A stretch of 60,838 bases of DNA from UBA4292 sp002395865. GTDB taxonomy: Bacteria; Bacillota; Clostridia; Lachnospirales; Lachnospiraceae. The stretch covers positions 1-60,838 of the forward strand of contig CAMNBU010000012.1 of NCBI GenBank assembly GCA_946533395.1, written 5' to 3'. The notes under the pieces were generated by a model. That model ran no database searches and had not been told where the DNA came from. It saw only the letters and a program-made list of their open reading frames with translations. Positions 17,048 to 26,270 of this stretch are shown here, one piece after another (positions within the stretch are counted from its first letter, which is position 1; every line of letters starts with the position of its first letter). A program made the translations under genes and the position numbers.

Positions 17048-20025
17048 TGAAGATATATATGTTATTTGCCCTATCCCTTAATTACTGGAAGAGCCATAAG
17101 AGGCGACTCCTAACACTTGCGGCTGTCTCGATCATCGGGGCAGCTGCCCTTTGCATGGTCGGGCTTTTCCTCAGAAGCAACAAACAGATTGCTCTTGAAA
17201 AAGAGAGAACGATCCTCGGGGATTACGATGCCATTATCTATGAGATAAATGAACAGAGCCTGAGATACGTTTCGGAAAACAGCGGGGTCGGGGCATATGG
17301 CTATTACCGTGAGCTAGGCTATACCGGACCGGATAAAAATGCAGGGTATAAGGTCGTTTCCTTCCCTGATGAGAGGTCGGTTTCCATGTATCACATGCCC
17401 TGTACAAAAGGGCATTACCCCGAAAACGCAGATGAGATAGTGATGGATCTGGAGCTCGTCAAGAAGCTTGGTTTATTCCCTGTCACGGGACAGACAGTTT
17501 CTCTCACGATGTATGACACTGGCGGTGAGGAAGTGTTTCGGAAGGACTATGTCCTGTCGGGCATCATAGAGGCGGGCTCTCCTATCACCTACCGTGGATA
17601 CTACAGGTATCCGTCCATAGCGGGCGGATACGACGTGCCGGCAGTTATCGTATCCGATGAGGAGGCGGGCAGGTTCGGAGGAAAGAAGATCACGGTGTAT
17701 ATCCAGACGGATAACGATCCGGTCGGCGTCATAAATGAAATAAGGCATAACGATCCGGCTGAATTTAACCGTGTCTATTACTCGAACGGCAGAGCGGATA
17801 CTTACTTTTATATCCTTGGCATCGGCAATCATTTCGGAGATGGTTTTGCCATAAACATGGAAAATATCCGTGATGCACTACAGACCGGAAGAGTCTGGAA
17901 GGATTTCTATTCCGCCGTGGCAGTTCCCCTGTTCTCCGCTCTGATATTTGTCATAGTCATTCTTTCGGTCGTAAGCCTGATCGGAAACGTGCTTCGAGAC
18001 CGCGCGGATTTCATCGCAGTTTTGCGAAGCCTCGGAATGACAAAGTACAGATGCGCAACGTATATGTTCATAGAGCTGCTCGCTCTTTTTGCAGTTTTTG
18101 TGACAGTGGGTATCGGGGCAGGCACGGGGCTTCATCTTATCATAGTGGAGGTCATAAGAAATGCGTATTTACCGGGCTTTCCTTCCGGACTGGATGTGAA
18201 TGAATATATACGCGCGGTGACTGTATCTCCCTATGCCAATGCATTCGCAGTGATGATACTCAGCTGTGTCATAGCAGTACTCATCCCGCTTCTGAGGATG
18301 ATGAGGCTCACCCCCATAGAGACGTTCGACCCAAACCGCGTGAGACCCGGGAAGAGGTCTTCGCGCAGACATATATCATCGAAAGAAAGACTCAGGAAAA
18401 AACTGTCATGGGAAAGCATCGTGGCAGACAATATCCGCTTTCACGATTATTCGGTAGTTGTCATCGTATGCATCATAATGGCAGCAAGCTTTCTCGGGTA
18501 CAATTATTTCAGGGCTCTGTCGGACATGGACAACAATAACTATGAATTCATGCTGAGAACAAAGGGACTGGATCACTGGGACTACTCCATGTCAAGAAGC
18601 GAGGAGACCGAAAACTATACCTTTGTCACGGAGAACCACCATGATTACGGCATTCCCTATGATGAATATGTTAGCTTCTCAGAGGAGGACTTTATCTCGG
18701 ATACATTCGCCAGAATGGTCAATCGCTCCACAAGGCTTGCTTATGACGGCACAGTGGTCCTTCCGGAGTACCTGAATCTCAGGGATATCTATAAGACCGG
18801 TGATGAGATAGATGAGGCTCTGTGTGAAGCGCAGGAAGCGATGATACAGGCCCTGGGGTATGATGCCGGCGAGAACATCTACGCGCTTCCTACAGTGGGA
18901 GTGATGGAGAATGACCTGGAACTCCTGCAGAAATATGTCACTGACGGCAGGATAGACGCACAGAAGCTCTCAAGCGGTGAGGAAGTCCTTATCGTCATAC
19001 CGAAGGAGATGGAAAAGGATCTCGCAGGAATATTTCACGCAGGCGATGAGCTGCCTTTATCGGATATAGTGCTGTCTGAGGCAGAGGACGGATATGATTT
19101 CAACTATTTCCTCCCTGATGAGTATGCCGAACCCGTATTCAAAAAGAGCGTGCCGGACCAGCAGAGCGGACAGGATATAGAGATCGAGTCATTTGCTTTC
19201 GGCAGGAGAAAGGATATAAAGACCCGAGTGGGGGCGGTTATAGTGCTGTCAGATCCCGAACTGAAGAGCAGATATGCCGTAGAGTATAAGAGCTTCATGG
19301 ACGGCAGCGCTTATAGGCTGTCAGCTTCAGACGGGGGCAGTTTATATACACTGACCGCACTGTGCCTTCCAAGGGCATTCATAAGCTGGGGACTCCCCGA
19401 TAACAAGTTCACGGAGGCTTATTTCAAGATAGGATCGGATGCAGATATATCCGCCGCCAATGTGAAATGGTATGAGACCTTCGGAGACTGTAAGGGGATA
19501 AAGTACAACTCTTCCTACGAGATCAGGGAGAAGATGAATAATGACATACGAAATGTCATGCTGGTATGCGTTCTGATGATCTTCACGCTCATAACCGTCG
19601 GAATAATGACAGCAGGGATAAAGTTTTACAGCAAGGTGAGATCCCAGGCCACAACGATAGCAAGGCTCAGAGCACTCGGAATGCCCGCCTTCGGAATAGA
19701 AAAGATCATAATAAGACAAAACATGGTCTATCCCGTGATCGGGGCACTGTTTGCGATACTTCCGGTAGCCGCCTGCCAGATGCTGTTTGATTACATATCG
19801 AAACAGATAGAGAGCGGCGCTTGGGATGTAATGTTCATATCAGGGGATGTACCGTGGTGGATAACGGTCCCGTATTACAAAGACCTCTTCGGATACCATC
19901 CGGTGCTTGTGCTCGGGATACTGGTCCTGATAGTATGGTTGCTGATACTTCTGGCCACCCTGCCCCAGATAGGCTATATAAAAAAGCAGAATATAGCTCA
20001 GAGCGTTGACAGCGAAAGATACTAA
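17047..20025 (+). CDS. FtsX-type ABC transporter permease, large
   Basis: A 992-residue membrane protein with two FtsX-like halves. After the first helix (residues ~19-41) comes an extracytoplasmic domain, then three helices near residues 290-430. A fifth helix near 475 is followed by a long second ectodomain, then three helices near 840-975. Each half carries the cytosolic coupling motif (LRSLGMTKYR and LRALGMPAFG) expected to touch the ATPase. Permeases of this MacB/LolC superfamily do not translocate small solutes but move or extract peptides and lipoproteins, or transmit signals. Codons are ordinary for the window. The substrate is unknown. Confidence 0.88.
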   Translation: MKIYMLFALSLNYWKSHKRRLLTLAAVSIIGAAALCMVGLFLRSNKQIALEKERTILGDYDAIIYEINEQSLRYVSENSGVGAYGYYRELGYTGPDKNAGYKVVSFPDERSVSMYHMPCTKGHYPENADEIVMDLELVKKLGLFPVTGQTVSLTMYDTGGEEVFRKDYVLSGIIEAGSPITYRGYYRYPSIAGGYDVPAVIVSDEEAGRFGGKKITVYIQTDNDPVGVINEIRHNDPAEFNRVYYSNGRADTYFYILGIGNHFGDGFAINMENIRDALQTGRVWKDFYSAVAVPLFSALIFVIVILSVVSLIGNVLRDRADFIAVLRSLGMTKYRCATYMFIELLALFAVFVTVGIGAGTGLHLIIVEVIRNAYLPGFPSGLDVNEYIRAVTVSPYANAFAVMILSCVIAVLIPLLRMMRLTPIETFDPNRVRPGKRSSRRHISSKERLRKKLSWESIVADNIRFHDYSVVVIVCIIMAASFLGYNYFRALSDMDNNNYEFMLRTKGLDHWDYSMSRSEETENYTFVTENHHDYGIPYDEYVSFSEEDFISDTFARMVNRSTRLAYDGTVVLPEYLNLRDIYKTGDEIDEALCEAQEAMIQALGYDAGENIYALPTVGVMENDLELLQKYVTDGRIDAQKLSSGEEVLIVIPKEMEKDLAGIFHAGDELPLSDIVLSEAEDGYDFNYFLPDEYAEPVFKKSVPDQQSGQDIEIESFAFGRRKDIKTRVGAVIVLSDPELKSRYAVEYKSFMDGSAYRLSASDGGSLYTLTALCLPRAFISWGLPDNKFTEAYFKIGSDADISAANVKWYETFGDCKGIKYNSSYEIREKMNNDIRNVMLVCVLMIFTLITVGIMTAGIKFYSKVRSQATTIARLRALGMPAFGIEKIIIRQNMVYPVIGALFAILPVAACQMLFDYISKQIESGAWDVMFISGDVPWWITVPYYKDLFGYHPVLVLGILVLIVWLLILLATLPQIGYIKKQNIAQSVDSERY

Positions 20026-20038
20026 AGGAGCGTTGAAA

Positions 20039-20710
20039 ATGACTGAGACGGCAATAAGAACATCAGGCCTTGGGAAGGTCTACACAGTGGGGGACAGCAG
20101 GGTCGAGGCGTTAAACGGCGTGGACCTGTCCGTGGACAGAGGCTGCTTCGTCGCGGTGACAGGCCCCAGCGGCTGCGGCAAATCCACCCTCCTCCATCTG
20201 CTCGGAGGGCTGGACTTCCCCACATCGGGCGAGGTGTGGATAAACGGCATCTGCCTGAACAAGTGTAGCGAAAAGGAGCTCGCGAAGGCCAGATGCGAGG
20301 AGATAGGCTACGTGTTCCAGAACTTCTCTCTGATAGAGGAGCTGAACGTGAGAGAAAACATAGTGCTTCCGGTTCTTCTCGCAAAGCGCAAGGTGGATAC
20401 GGATCTCGTCGACGATCTAGTAAAGAAGCTGGGCATAGAGGACAGGCTTAACTTCATGCCCTCCCAGCTCTCCGGAGGCCAGCAGCAGCGCGTCGCAATA
20501 GCCAGAGCCCTGGTGAACGACCCCTCTGTGATACTCTGCGACGAGCCAACCGGCAATCTGGACAGGAAGAACGGCCAGGAGGTGATAGAGCTTCTCCACA
20601 GCGTTCACGAGGCCTATAAGAAGACGATAGTGGTCGTGACTCACGATAAGACCATAGCCGAAGGAGCCGAGAGAGTCGTGAGGATGGAGGATGGCTGTAT
20701 TCTCGGATGA
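20039..20710 (+). CDS. ABC transporter ATP-binding protein, MacB/LolD type
   Basis: About 223 residues with Walker A GPSGCGKSTLL, Q-loop YVFQNFSLIEEL, signature LSGGQQQRVAIARA, Walker B VILCDEPTGNLD and switch VVVTHDKT. This is the typical partner of FtsX-type permeases. The frame is open from 20006, but ATG 20039 is chosen because AAAGGAG lies 8-14 bases upstream and it begins just after the permease stop. It supplies energy to the permease encoded just before it. Confidence 0.93.
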   Translation: MTETAIRTSGLGKVYTVGDSRVEALNGVDLSVDRGCFVAVTGPSGCGKSTLLHLLGGLDFPTSGEVWINGICLNKCSEKELAKARCEEIGYVFQNFSLIEELNVRENIVLPVLLAKRKVDTDLVDDLVKKLGIEDRLNFMPSQLSGGQQQRVAIARALVNDPSVILCDEPTGNLDRKNGQEVIELLHSVHEAYKKTIVVVTHDKTIAEGAERVVRMEDGCILG

Positions 20711-20789
20711 AATGTTGGAGGATATTGTTGTTTTAATGAGTTTTATAAAGGTAAAAAAGATTACAAAAGAATACAAGGAGGAAAAAACT

Positions 20790-21950
20790 ATGTGTAATTT
20801 CAAAATGAAAATGATGATCATGGGTACGGTACTGGCGATGTCAGCATTGTTTGATATTTCGGCATTGGCTGATGGTAAGGTATCAGAGTCCTCTGTCGGA
20901 TATGATGTTGATATCACATCCGTGGAATACTATAATATGTCCTATGATGAAAGGGTGGATAGTTTCAACATAGATGCCGAAATATTGAATGATCTTTCTA
21001 CGGAGAAGGTTCTTGAACTGGCATTGGATTATCCGCTTGGTGTTAATATATTCTGCTTTAATACCTACGAGGAAGGCTTTTCAGATCTGATAAGGATATC
21101 CACTGTTTATCAGGAGCTGGTATCGAGGGACGATCTTAAGGAGTGCGCTCTTCAGAGATATGCAGAGTATGAGCATGAGTATGACTCTGATGGTGAATGG
21201 CTGAACAAGGTTCTGCTTGAAAGCATTATCCGATATCAGTTATGGCCGGATATGAGCTTCGATGAGAGAATGGATGTGGCATCTGCACATGATGGCATAA
21301 CAAATGATATATGGGCAGATTATATCGAAGAACTGATCATACCATACAGAACCATGTCTTTACAGACAGAAAATAGCGGTATTCCGCTAGCTAATCGGGG
21401 AATAGCAGCCGATGGCTTTACGTGGGGAGGAACATGGGCCTATCCGAATTCTGCCACCTATTATGTAGGGTTTTATCAGAAATATGGTAAGACATGCACC
21501 TGCTACAAGTATTACAGCGGAGATTATACTTCTGCAGAAAAAACAAGCATATACAATGCCATGCTCACGGCTTATCCCAACTGGACATATTCGAGCCCGG
21601 CCACTAAAAAGTATAATTGCAATTCGTATGTATGGATCTCAAATGACGTTTACTCAAATATCTACTGGCTCAATGATCCAACCTATTTTGGTAACGCAAC
21701 ATCATATTTTTCAGAGCAGAATGTGAATGACCCGCTGTTTACCGGCGAGTATGTTATGATAGTATCCGGCTCGGGAAGTATTCATTCAGTAAAAGTCAAT
21801 ACATCTTCTACGGGAACAAATATGTCAGCATATATGTCATCTTCATATGTACAGACAAAGGCAGGTACAGCCGGACTGTATGTTGCAAAGATGTCTGATT
21901 TCTACAGCTTTTATTCGGGATCGTATTATGTGCCGTATGTGGTGCTGTAG
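20790..21950 (+). CDS. Secreted protein: helical domain plus cysteine-peptidase-like domain
   Basis: A 386-residue protein. The start is ATG 20790, preceded by AAGGAGG (the frame is open from 20691 without a ribosome site). The signal peptide spans residues 1-27 (TVLAMSALFDISALA). Residues ~38-187 form a helical domain that aligns with residues ~244-396 of the membrane protein at 24771 (shared EYYNMSYDERV/EYYNMSYEERV and VLELALDYPLGVN/VLELAVSYPLGVN). Residues ~205-386 hold NCNSYVW with Cys277 and SIHSVKVN with His332, in the order and spacing of NlpC/P60 or papain-like peptidases. Peptidase activity is inferred only. It lies in the ABC operon, which suggests co-export or a shared regulon. Confidence 0.75.
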   Translation: MCNFKMKMMIMGTVLAMSALFDISALADGKVSESSVGYDVDITSVEYYNMSYDERVDSFNIDAEILNDLSTEKVLELALDYPLGVNIFCFNTYEEGFSDLIRISTVYQELVSRDDLKECALQRYAEYEHEYDSDGEWLNKVLLESIIRYQLWPDMSFDERMDVASAHDGITNDIWADYIEELIIPYRTMSLQTENSGIPLANRGIAADGFTWGGTWAYPNSATYYVGFYQKYGKTCTCYKYYSGDYTSAEKTSIYNAMLTAYPNWTYSSPATKKYNCNSYVWISNDVYSNIYWLNDPTYFGNATSYFSEQNVNDPLFTGEYVMIVSGSGSIHSVKVNTSSTGTNMSAYMSSSYVQTKAGTAGLYVAKMSDFYSFYSGSYYVPYVVL

Positions 21951-21990
21951 GCATTTGAAATGGTAATTGTGTTATTTGGAGGAATAATAA

Positions 21991-23178
21991 ATGAATGAAA
22001 AAGTAATAAAATTATCGACATTGATTATTGCAATATTGATGATGATAAATTCTGCGTTTGCTGACGAGTCATTTAATCATACGTTGAAAAGTCTGTCGGA
22101 AACGGATGAAAATACAGGGGGTAGAGTATTTCGTACGTCGGATGCACCTGACGAGATTGATGCATTTGTAAGAGAGACATTTTTGACGTATTCTGTAACA
22201 GAGCTGTCCGATTTGGGCTTCTCTGAAAGTGAGATTTCGTCATTGGAGCTTTATCCTGCGATATCGGCTTATCAAGATGCCGATTGCGATGATGTATATT
22301 ATTATTACCCAGTTGTATCGCAGGGGGAGATTATAGCATTAATTACTTCGTTTGAGTCTGAAGATGGGAGTATCTCATTTCAATTCGGTAAAACCAGGTT
22401 GGCAAGAGCAATCAATGGAATCCAATCTGAATTTGGTCCGGCTAGTTTAGTGATAGGCCAAGATGCGTATTATGTTACCTATGATGGGAATGAGGGTTTC
22501 CTATTGATGGAGTTTGATGATTATAATGAGAGGACTTATGAAAGAATATCTCTAGATAGGGAAAACGTGATTGCTTCATTTAATGATACAGTCGAGGTAG
22601 GCGCTTCCGACAGTTGTATTGCTCGAATTACCGAAACAGGCCATGATAGGAGTATAAGTGAATTGTATTTAAATGTTCCTTTTGTTGCAAATTTGAATTA
22701 CAATGGGGGAGTATGTTGGGCATCTTCATTGGCATCAATAATAAAATACTGGGGATATTTTGATGATTATACACCGAGACAACTCAGAAATTATCTGATT
22801 GTAAATGCAAGCTCATATACTAATCACACCATTGGTTCTATGCTGTGTGCAAAGGATATACTTGCAAGTGTTATTTCAAATCATACCTTTAATGCTTACG
22901 GAAATGGATGGAGTTCTTATTTTGATATTATGAATTGCATTGACTATGATATGCCTGTGTATAGCCATTGGAAGGCGTATGATCAATATAATACCAGTTA
23001 CGGGCATGTAATGGTTATTAGGGGCTACTACTATAATACATCTATCCCTGATAGTGTGCCTGCCTCAAAAAGAATTTCAGTGATGGACCCAAATGAGACC
23101 AGTTATGTAAGTATATACTATAATTCGGGATATAATATAGGTGCATTGACCTTCAGCCTGTATGGTACAGTGAGGTAA
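21991..23178 (+). CDS. Secreted C39-like (papain-fold) cysteine peptidase
   Basis: A 395-residue protein with a signal peptide (LIIAILMMINSAFA, cleavage near residue 24). The first half is unassigned and may be a propeptide as in streptopain-type enzymes. The catalytic domain begins near residue 225: Cys242 in GGVCWASSLASI, His339 in SYGHVMVIRGY and Asp366/Asn368 in ISVMDPNET. The base composition is visibly AT-richer than neighbouring genes and the codons differ (many GAT, AAT, TTT, TTA), so it may have been acquired. It has its own GGAGG site. The target is unknown; a cell-envelope or secreted partner is plausible. Confidence 0.82.
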   Translation: MNEKVIKLSTLIIAILMMINSAFADESFNHTLKSLSETDENTGGRVFRTSDAPDEIDAFVRETFLTYSVTELSDLGFSESEISSLELYPAISAYQDADCDDVYYYYPVVSQGEIIALITSFESEDGSISFQFGKTRLARAINGIQSEFGPASLVIGQDAYYVTYDGNEGFLLMEFDDYNERTYERISLDRENVIASFNDTVEVGASDSCIARITETGHDRSISELYLNVPFVANLNYNGGVCWASSLASIIKYWGYFDDYTPRQLRNYLIVNASSYTNHTIGSMLCAKDILASVISNHTFNAYGNGWSSYFDIMNCIDYDMPVYSHWKAYDQYNTSYGHVMVIRGYYYNTSIPDSVPASKRISVMDPNETSYVSIYYNSGYNIGALTFSLYGTVR

Positions 23179-23197
23179 TAAAGAATCGGGAGGTTTT

Positions 23198-23959
23198 ATG
23201 ACCAAATTATTAATACGGATCTATATTGTCTTTGCGCTTTTTCTGTGTGGTTGTTCAGCAAAAGACTCAACAACTCTCACTCTTCTTCAGAAACCGAAGT
23301 CTACCGGAATGGATGTCATAGGTGAAATCGATTTATTAAAAGAAGATTGGCTTAGTGTGGCATATGATACCGTAAAGAATGATTACAGAAAATGGATGGT
23401 CGCTTCCGTCGGAACAGAGACGAAGAATTATATGGGTGAAACTGTGTCGGAGTCGGTGCGGGTGTTGAAAAGCTTCGTGCCGGAACTGACTACCGAAGAA
23501 ATACCTGACGGATTATCGCCTGTTTCTCTGAGGATAGGCAATTCAGACTGGAAGGATTACAGCTTTTCCTTCGATTTTCTGGCCAAGGATACGGGAGGAT
23601 TGTCATTTGTAGTGTATCAGGAAAGCAGCAAGACCGGATGGGATTATAAGAAGACGGGAGAGCTGTATTTTATTCCATTTTATTTCAGCATCGGCAAGTA
23701 TGGACTAAGCCTCGGTACCGGTGATTTTCCCGTGGGCTGGGATATAAATAACGAAGATGATAAAAATGTACTAGGAAAATATGACTCATCTGTATGGAAC
23801 AATGTAAAGCTTACACTGGATGGCCTTGACCTGCATCTGATCTTCAACGGGGAGGACAAGGGCGTGATCTGGACGTATCAGAGTGAGCCATTCGGATCAG
23901 TCGGCTTTGGAGCGGCAGATGGTGTGATGATAAAGGATATCAAGATCGTGCATGAATAA
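23198..23959 (+). CDS. Lipoprotein with a concanavalin-like beta-sandwich domain
   Basis: A 253-residue protein with a short signal and lipobox (FALFLCGC, lipidated Cys19; the Cys at the -2 position is atypical). The C-terminal 150 residues (from WKDYSFSFDFLAK to the end, with WNNVKLTLDGLDLHLIFNG) have the look of a LamG/DUF1080-type jelly roll, which binds glycans in many proteins. The region is the last gene of the accessory operon, with a GGGAGG site 20 bases after the peptidase stop. Exact family and ligand are unknown. Confidence 0.7.
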   Translation: MTKLLIRIYIVFALFLCGCSAKDSTTLTLLQKPKSTGMDVIGEIDLLKEDWLSVAYDTVKNDYRKWMVASVGTETKNYMGETVSESVRVLKSFVPELTTEEIPDGLSPVSLRIGNSDWKDYSFSFDFLAKDTGGLSFVVYQESSKTGWDYKKTGELYFIPFYFSIGKYGLSLGTGDFPVGWDINNEDDKNVLGKYDSSVWNNVKLTLDGLDLHLIFNGEDKGVIWTYQSEPFGSVGFGAADGVMIKDIKIVHE

Positions 23960-24010
23960 TATGCGGTAAGCTAAATAAGGCCTATACAGGTGTTATGAAT
24001 ACAAAAACAA

Positions 24011-24038
24011 TTGATATATATTGGGACGAATTTATAAT
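24011..24038 (+). promoter_or_regulatory. Putative sigma-A promoter of the first ECF sigma operon
   Basis: TTGATA (24011-24016), 16 bases and TATAAT (24033-24038). The ECF-like motif of the other two sigma operons is not seen here. Confidence 0.55.
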
Positions 24039-24113
24039 AAAATATATTATCAGATATAATTAGGGGGGGGCGGAGCAAGACTTCGCCATTTGCTATGAAA
24101 AACGGAGTAATTT

Positions 24114-24662
24114 ATGAACGATGAGAAACTGATCGAACTGTTTTTTAACAGGGACGAGGATGCGATCAGGGAGACTGAAAATGAATACGGAACGATCCTC
24201 AGGCAGGTGATCAGGAATTATCTTGATAACGAAGCGGATGTCGATGAGTGTCTTAATGATGTGTATTTGGCTCTCTGGGAGAGGATTCCCCCCAATCGCC
24301 CGGAGCATTTCAAGGCATACGCAGTGAGGCTCGCGAAGAATCTGGCGATCAGTTCATTCAGGAGTATCAATCGCCGGAGGAGATCACCTGATATACTGGT
24401 CTCTCTTGAAGAGGTCGGTGAGATAGCGGGAGATGGTGATCCCGAAAGTGAATTGTTGCTGAAAGAGATGAAGGCGGCGATAGAGGAGTTTTTGATGAAA
24501 CTCTCGGTATTTGACCGAAAGATAATGATCAGGCGCTACTGGTTCGGCGACGATCCGAAGGAACTGGCCGGAAAATGCAATATGTCCGCCCGTGCGCTTA
24601 ACTCAAGAATTCACAGACTTCGGAAAAAACTGGAGAGATACTTAAAGAAGAAGGGATTATGA
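24114..24662 (+). CDS. ECF-type RNA polymerase sigma factor (first copy)
   Basis: A 182-residue protein with only sigma regions 2 and 4. Region 2 carries DECLNDVYLALWERIP and RLAKNLAISSFRS. Region 4 carries FDRKIMIRRYWFGDDPKELA and the helix-turn-helix (MSARALNSRIHRLRKKLERYLKKK). It is closely related to the sigma at 26438: both begin MNDE and share LIxLFxNRDEDAIRET. The ribosome site is CGGAG 6 bases before the ATG. The next gene is its likely membrane-bound regulator. ECF sigmas direct RNA polymerase to a few promoters in response to envelope signals. Confidence 0.92.
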   Translation: MNDEKLIELFFNRDEDAIRETENEYGTILRQVIRNYLDNEADVDECLNDVYLALWERIPPNRPEHFKAYAVRLAKNLAISSFRSINRRRRSPDILVSLEEVGEIAGDGDPESELLLKEMKAAIEEFLMKLSVFDRKIMIRRYWFGDDPKELAGKCNMSARALNSRIHRLRKKLERYLKKKGL

Positions 24663-24770
24663 TCGTGCGTAAGGGAGGTACATTGCAATGAATAATTAAT
24701 TGTGAAACATGTAGAAAACAGACAGAGAATACTTTAAAAAACGAATTGAAAATGAAGGGAGAACAAGAAA

Positions 24771-26198
24771 ATGAATAAGATCGATGAGAGAGAAACATTT
24801 GTAAAAGCATTTGATATGATAGACGACAGGTTCATAGAGGAAGGAATGGAGGATATCGAGAGAAGAAAGAGCTTTCCGGTTACAGCGACTGTATCGGCTT
24901 TCGCCGCTGCGGCGATCATCGGTGGTGCGGCATATACTATGAACCAACCGAAGAGCGTGGTTGATCCCGGAGCACAGGCAGATAAGAATGGCTATAGCTC
25001 GGATATAGCACAGTCCGAAGACGACGGGAATGGTGATGCGGATGCAGAAAATAAAGCGGCTGATCACGATGCAATCATGGCATATTCAGAAATTCAGAGA
25101 GCCGTTTCGGCGGCTCAGGGGCAATACCCCGATAATTACGCGGGCATGTATGTTGATAAAGATACGGTACACCTTATGCTGACGGATGTTTCGGGCTCTG
25201 AATACTATCTGGGACTCGCAGGGGATTATTCGGACAGAGTGGTCATAGAAAAGGCGGACAGATCATACAATGAGCTGGCGGAACTGATGAATAATACCAT
25301 CACCACACTCGGGCAGGGGGTAAAATGCGAACAGCTATTCCGCCCGGAGCAAAACACCGTGCAGATCAATATCAAAAATGACGTGAGGCCACAGGAGAAG
25401 CTGAGCCTCAGTTATGATGAGACTCTGGGAGCATTTGTAACGAATGACGGTGTGATCATTTATCTGGATACGGAGGGGGATGACTTTGATGACAGCGTGG
25501 ATTACGATGTTGATATGAAGTCGGACGAGTATTATAATATGTCTTATGAGGAGCGCGTCGAGGCGTTTAATATCGATCCCGAAAGGCTGAAGAACGCTTC
25601 TACGGACAGAGTACTTGAACTGGCTGTCAGTTACCCACTTGGTGTCAATCTCATGATGTTCGACGATTATGAGGACGGATTGGAGGATATGATAAAAAGA
25701 TCAACTGTATTTCAGGAGCTGATCGTCAGGGGGGATATGAAGGAGGCAGCGCTTAAAAGATATGCGGGATACATTTCCGAATATGCTCCTGAGCAGCAGT
25801 GGATGCAGAGGATGATACTGGAGGCACTCATAGAGTATAAAGTCTGGGACAAAATGACGGATGATGAGAAGAAGTATCTGACAGAGATACACGACGCCAT
25901 CGGGACATCCGAAGAGTATAAGACCGACCTTCTGGGCGTGCTTATAATCCCTTACAGGGACGGCGTGATCTCGGGCCGCTCTGCCGAGGATGCTGCCAGA
26001 AAGGCTGTGAGTGAAAAGTTCAACGGCGAATATGGATTAAATATCAGTCTTATGGACGGAGCCGTGGTGACATATGACGGTTCACAGTCCGCATATACGG
26101 TCCTGATCACAGGAAAGGATGCAGGCAATACCTATATTGCTTTTTCCGTAACGGTGGATGCGGAAGAGGGAAGTGTTTTAAGTGCGGTGATGGGGTGA
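24771..26198 (+). CDS. Membrane partner of ECF sigma (putative anti-sigma), helical-domain type
   Basis: A 475-residue single-span protein. The cytosolic N-terminus (VKAFDMIDDRFIEEG) carries the ID-D motif shared with the partners at 27000 and 59366. The transmembrane helix is near residues 37-57 (ATVSAFAAAAIIGGAAY). The ectodomain has a module at ~122-203 (YAGMYVDKDTVHLMLTDVSG, then SYNELAELM) that aligns with the S1-protease protein at 59366. A helical domain at ~244-396 is shared with the secreted protein at 20790. A C-terminal ~75-residue domain is PepSY-like in pattern (ARKAVSEKFNGEYGLNI). It would hold the sigma factor at the membrane. No classical zinc anti-sigma motif is present, so the anti-sigma role is inference. 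Confidence 0.72.
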   Translation: MNKIDERETFVKAFDMIDDRFIEEGMEDIERRKSFPVTATVSAFAAAAIIGGAAYTMNQPKSVVDPGAQADKNGYSSDIAQSEDDGNGDADAENKAADHDAIMAYSEIQRAVSAAQGQYPDNYAGMYVDKDTVHLMLTDVSGSEYYLGLAGDYSDRVVIEKADRSYNELAELMNNTITTLGQGVKCEQLFRPEQNTVQINIKNDVRPQEKLSLSYDETLGAFVTNDGVIIYLDTEGDDFDDSVDYDVDMKSDEYYNMSYEERVEAFNIDPERLKNASTDRVLELAVSYPLGVNLMMFDDYEDGLEDMIKRSTVFQELIVRGDMKEAALKRYAGYISEYAPEQQWMQRMILEALIEYKVWDKMTDDEKKYLTEIHDAIGTSEEYKTDLLGVLIIPYRDGVISGRSAEDAARKAVSEKFNGEYGLNISLMDGAVVTYDGSQSAYTVLITGKDAGNTYIAFSVTVDAEEGSVLSAVMG

Positions 26199-26232
26199 TC
26201 GTTGCTGCATGGAAATGAATAAATCATAGAAA

Positions 26233-26270
26233 AAAGGCTCAGGTCTCACGCATGAGGCTTGAGCCTTTCC
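26233..26270 (+). terminator. Terminator after the first sigma operon
   Basis: AAGGCTCAGGTCTCA / TGAGGCTTGAGCCTT forms a stem of up to 15-17 bp with a few G-U pairs and a CGCA loop. It is followed by TCCCTTT, a weak T-tract. Confidence 0.75.
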
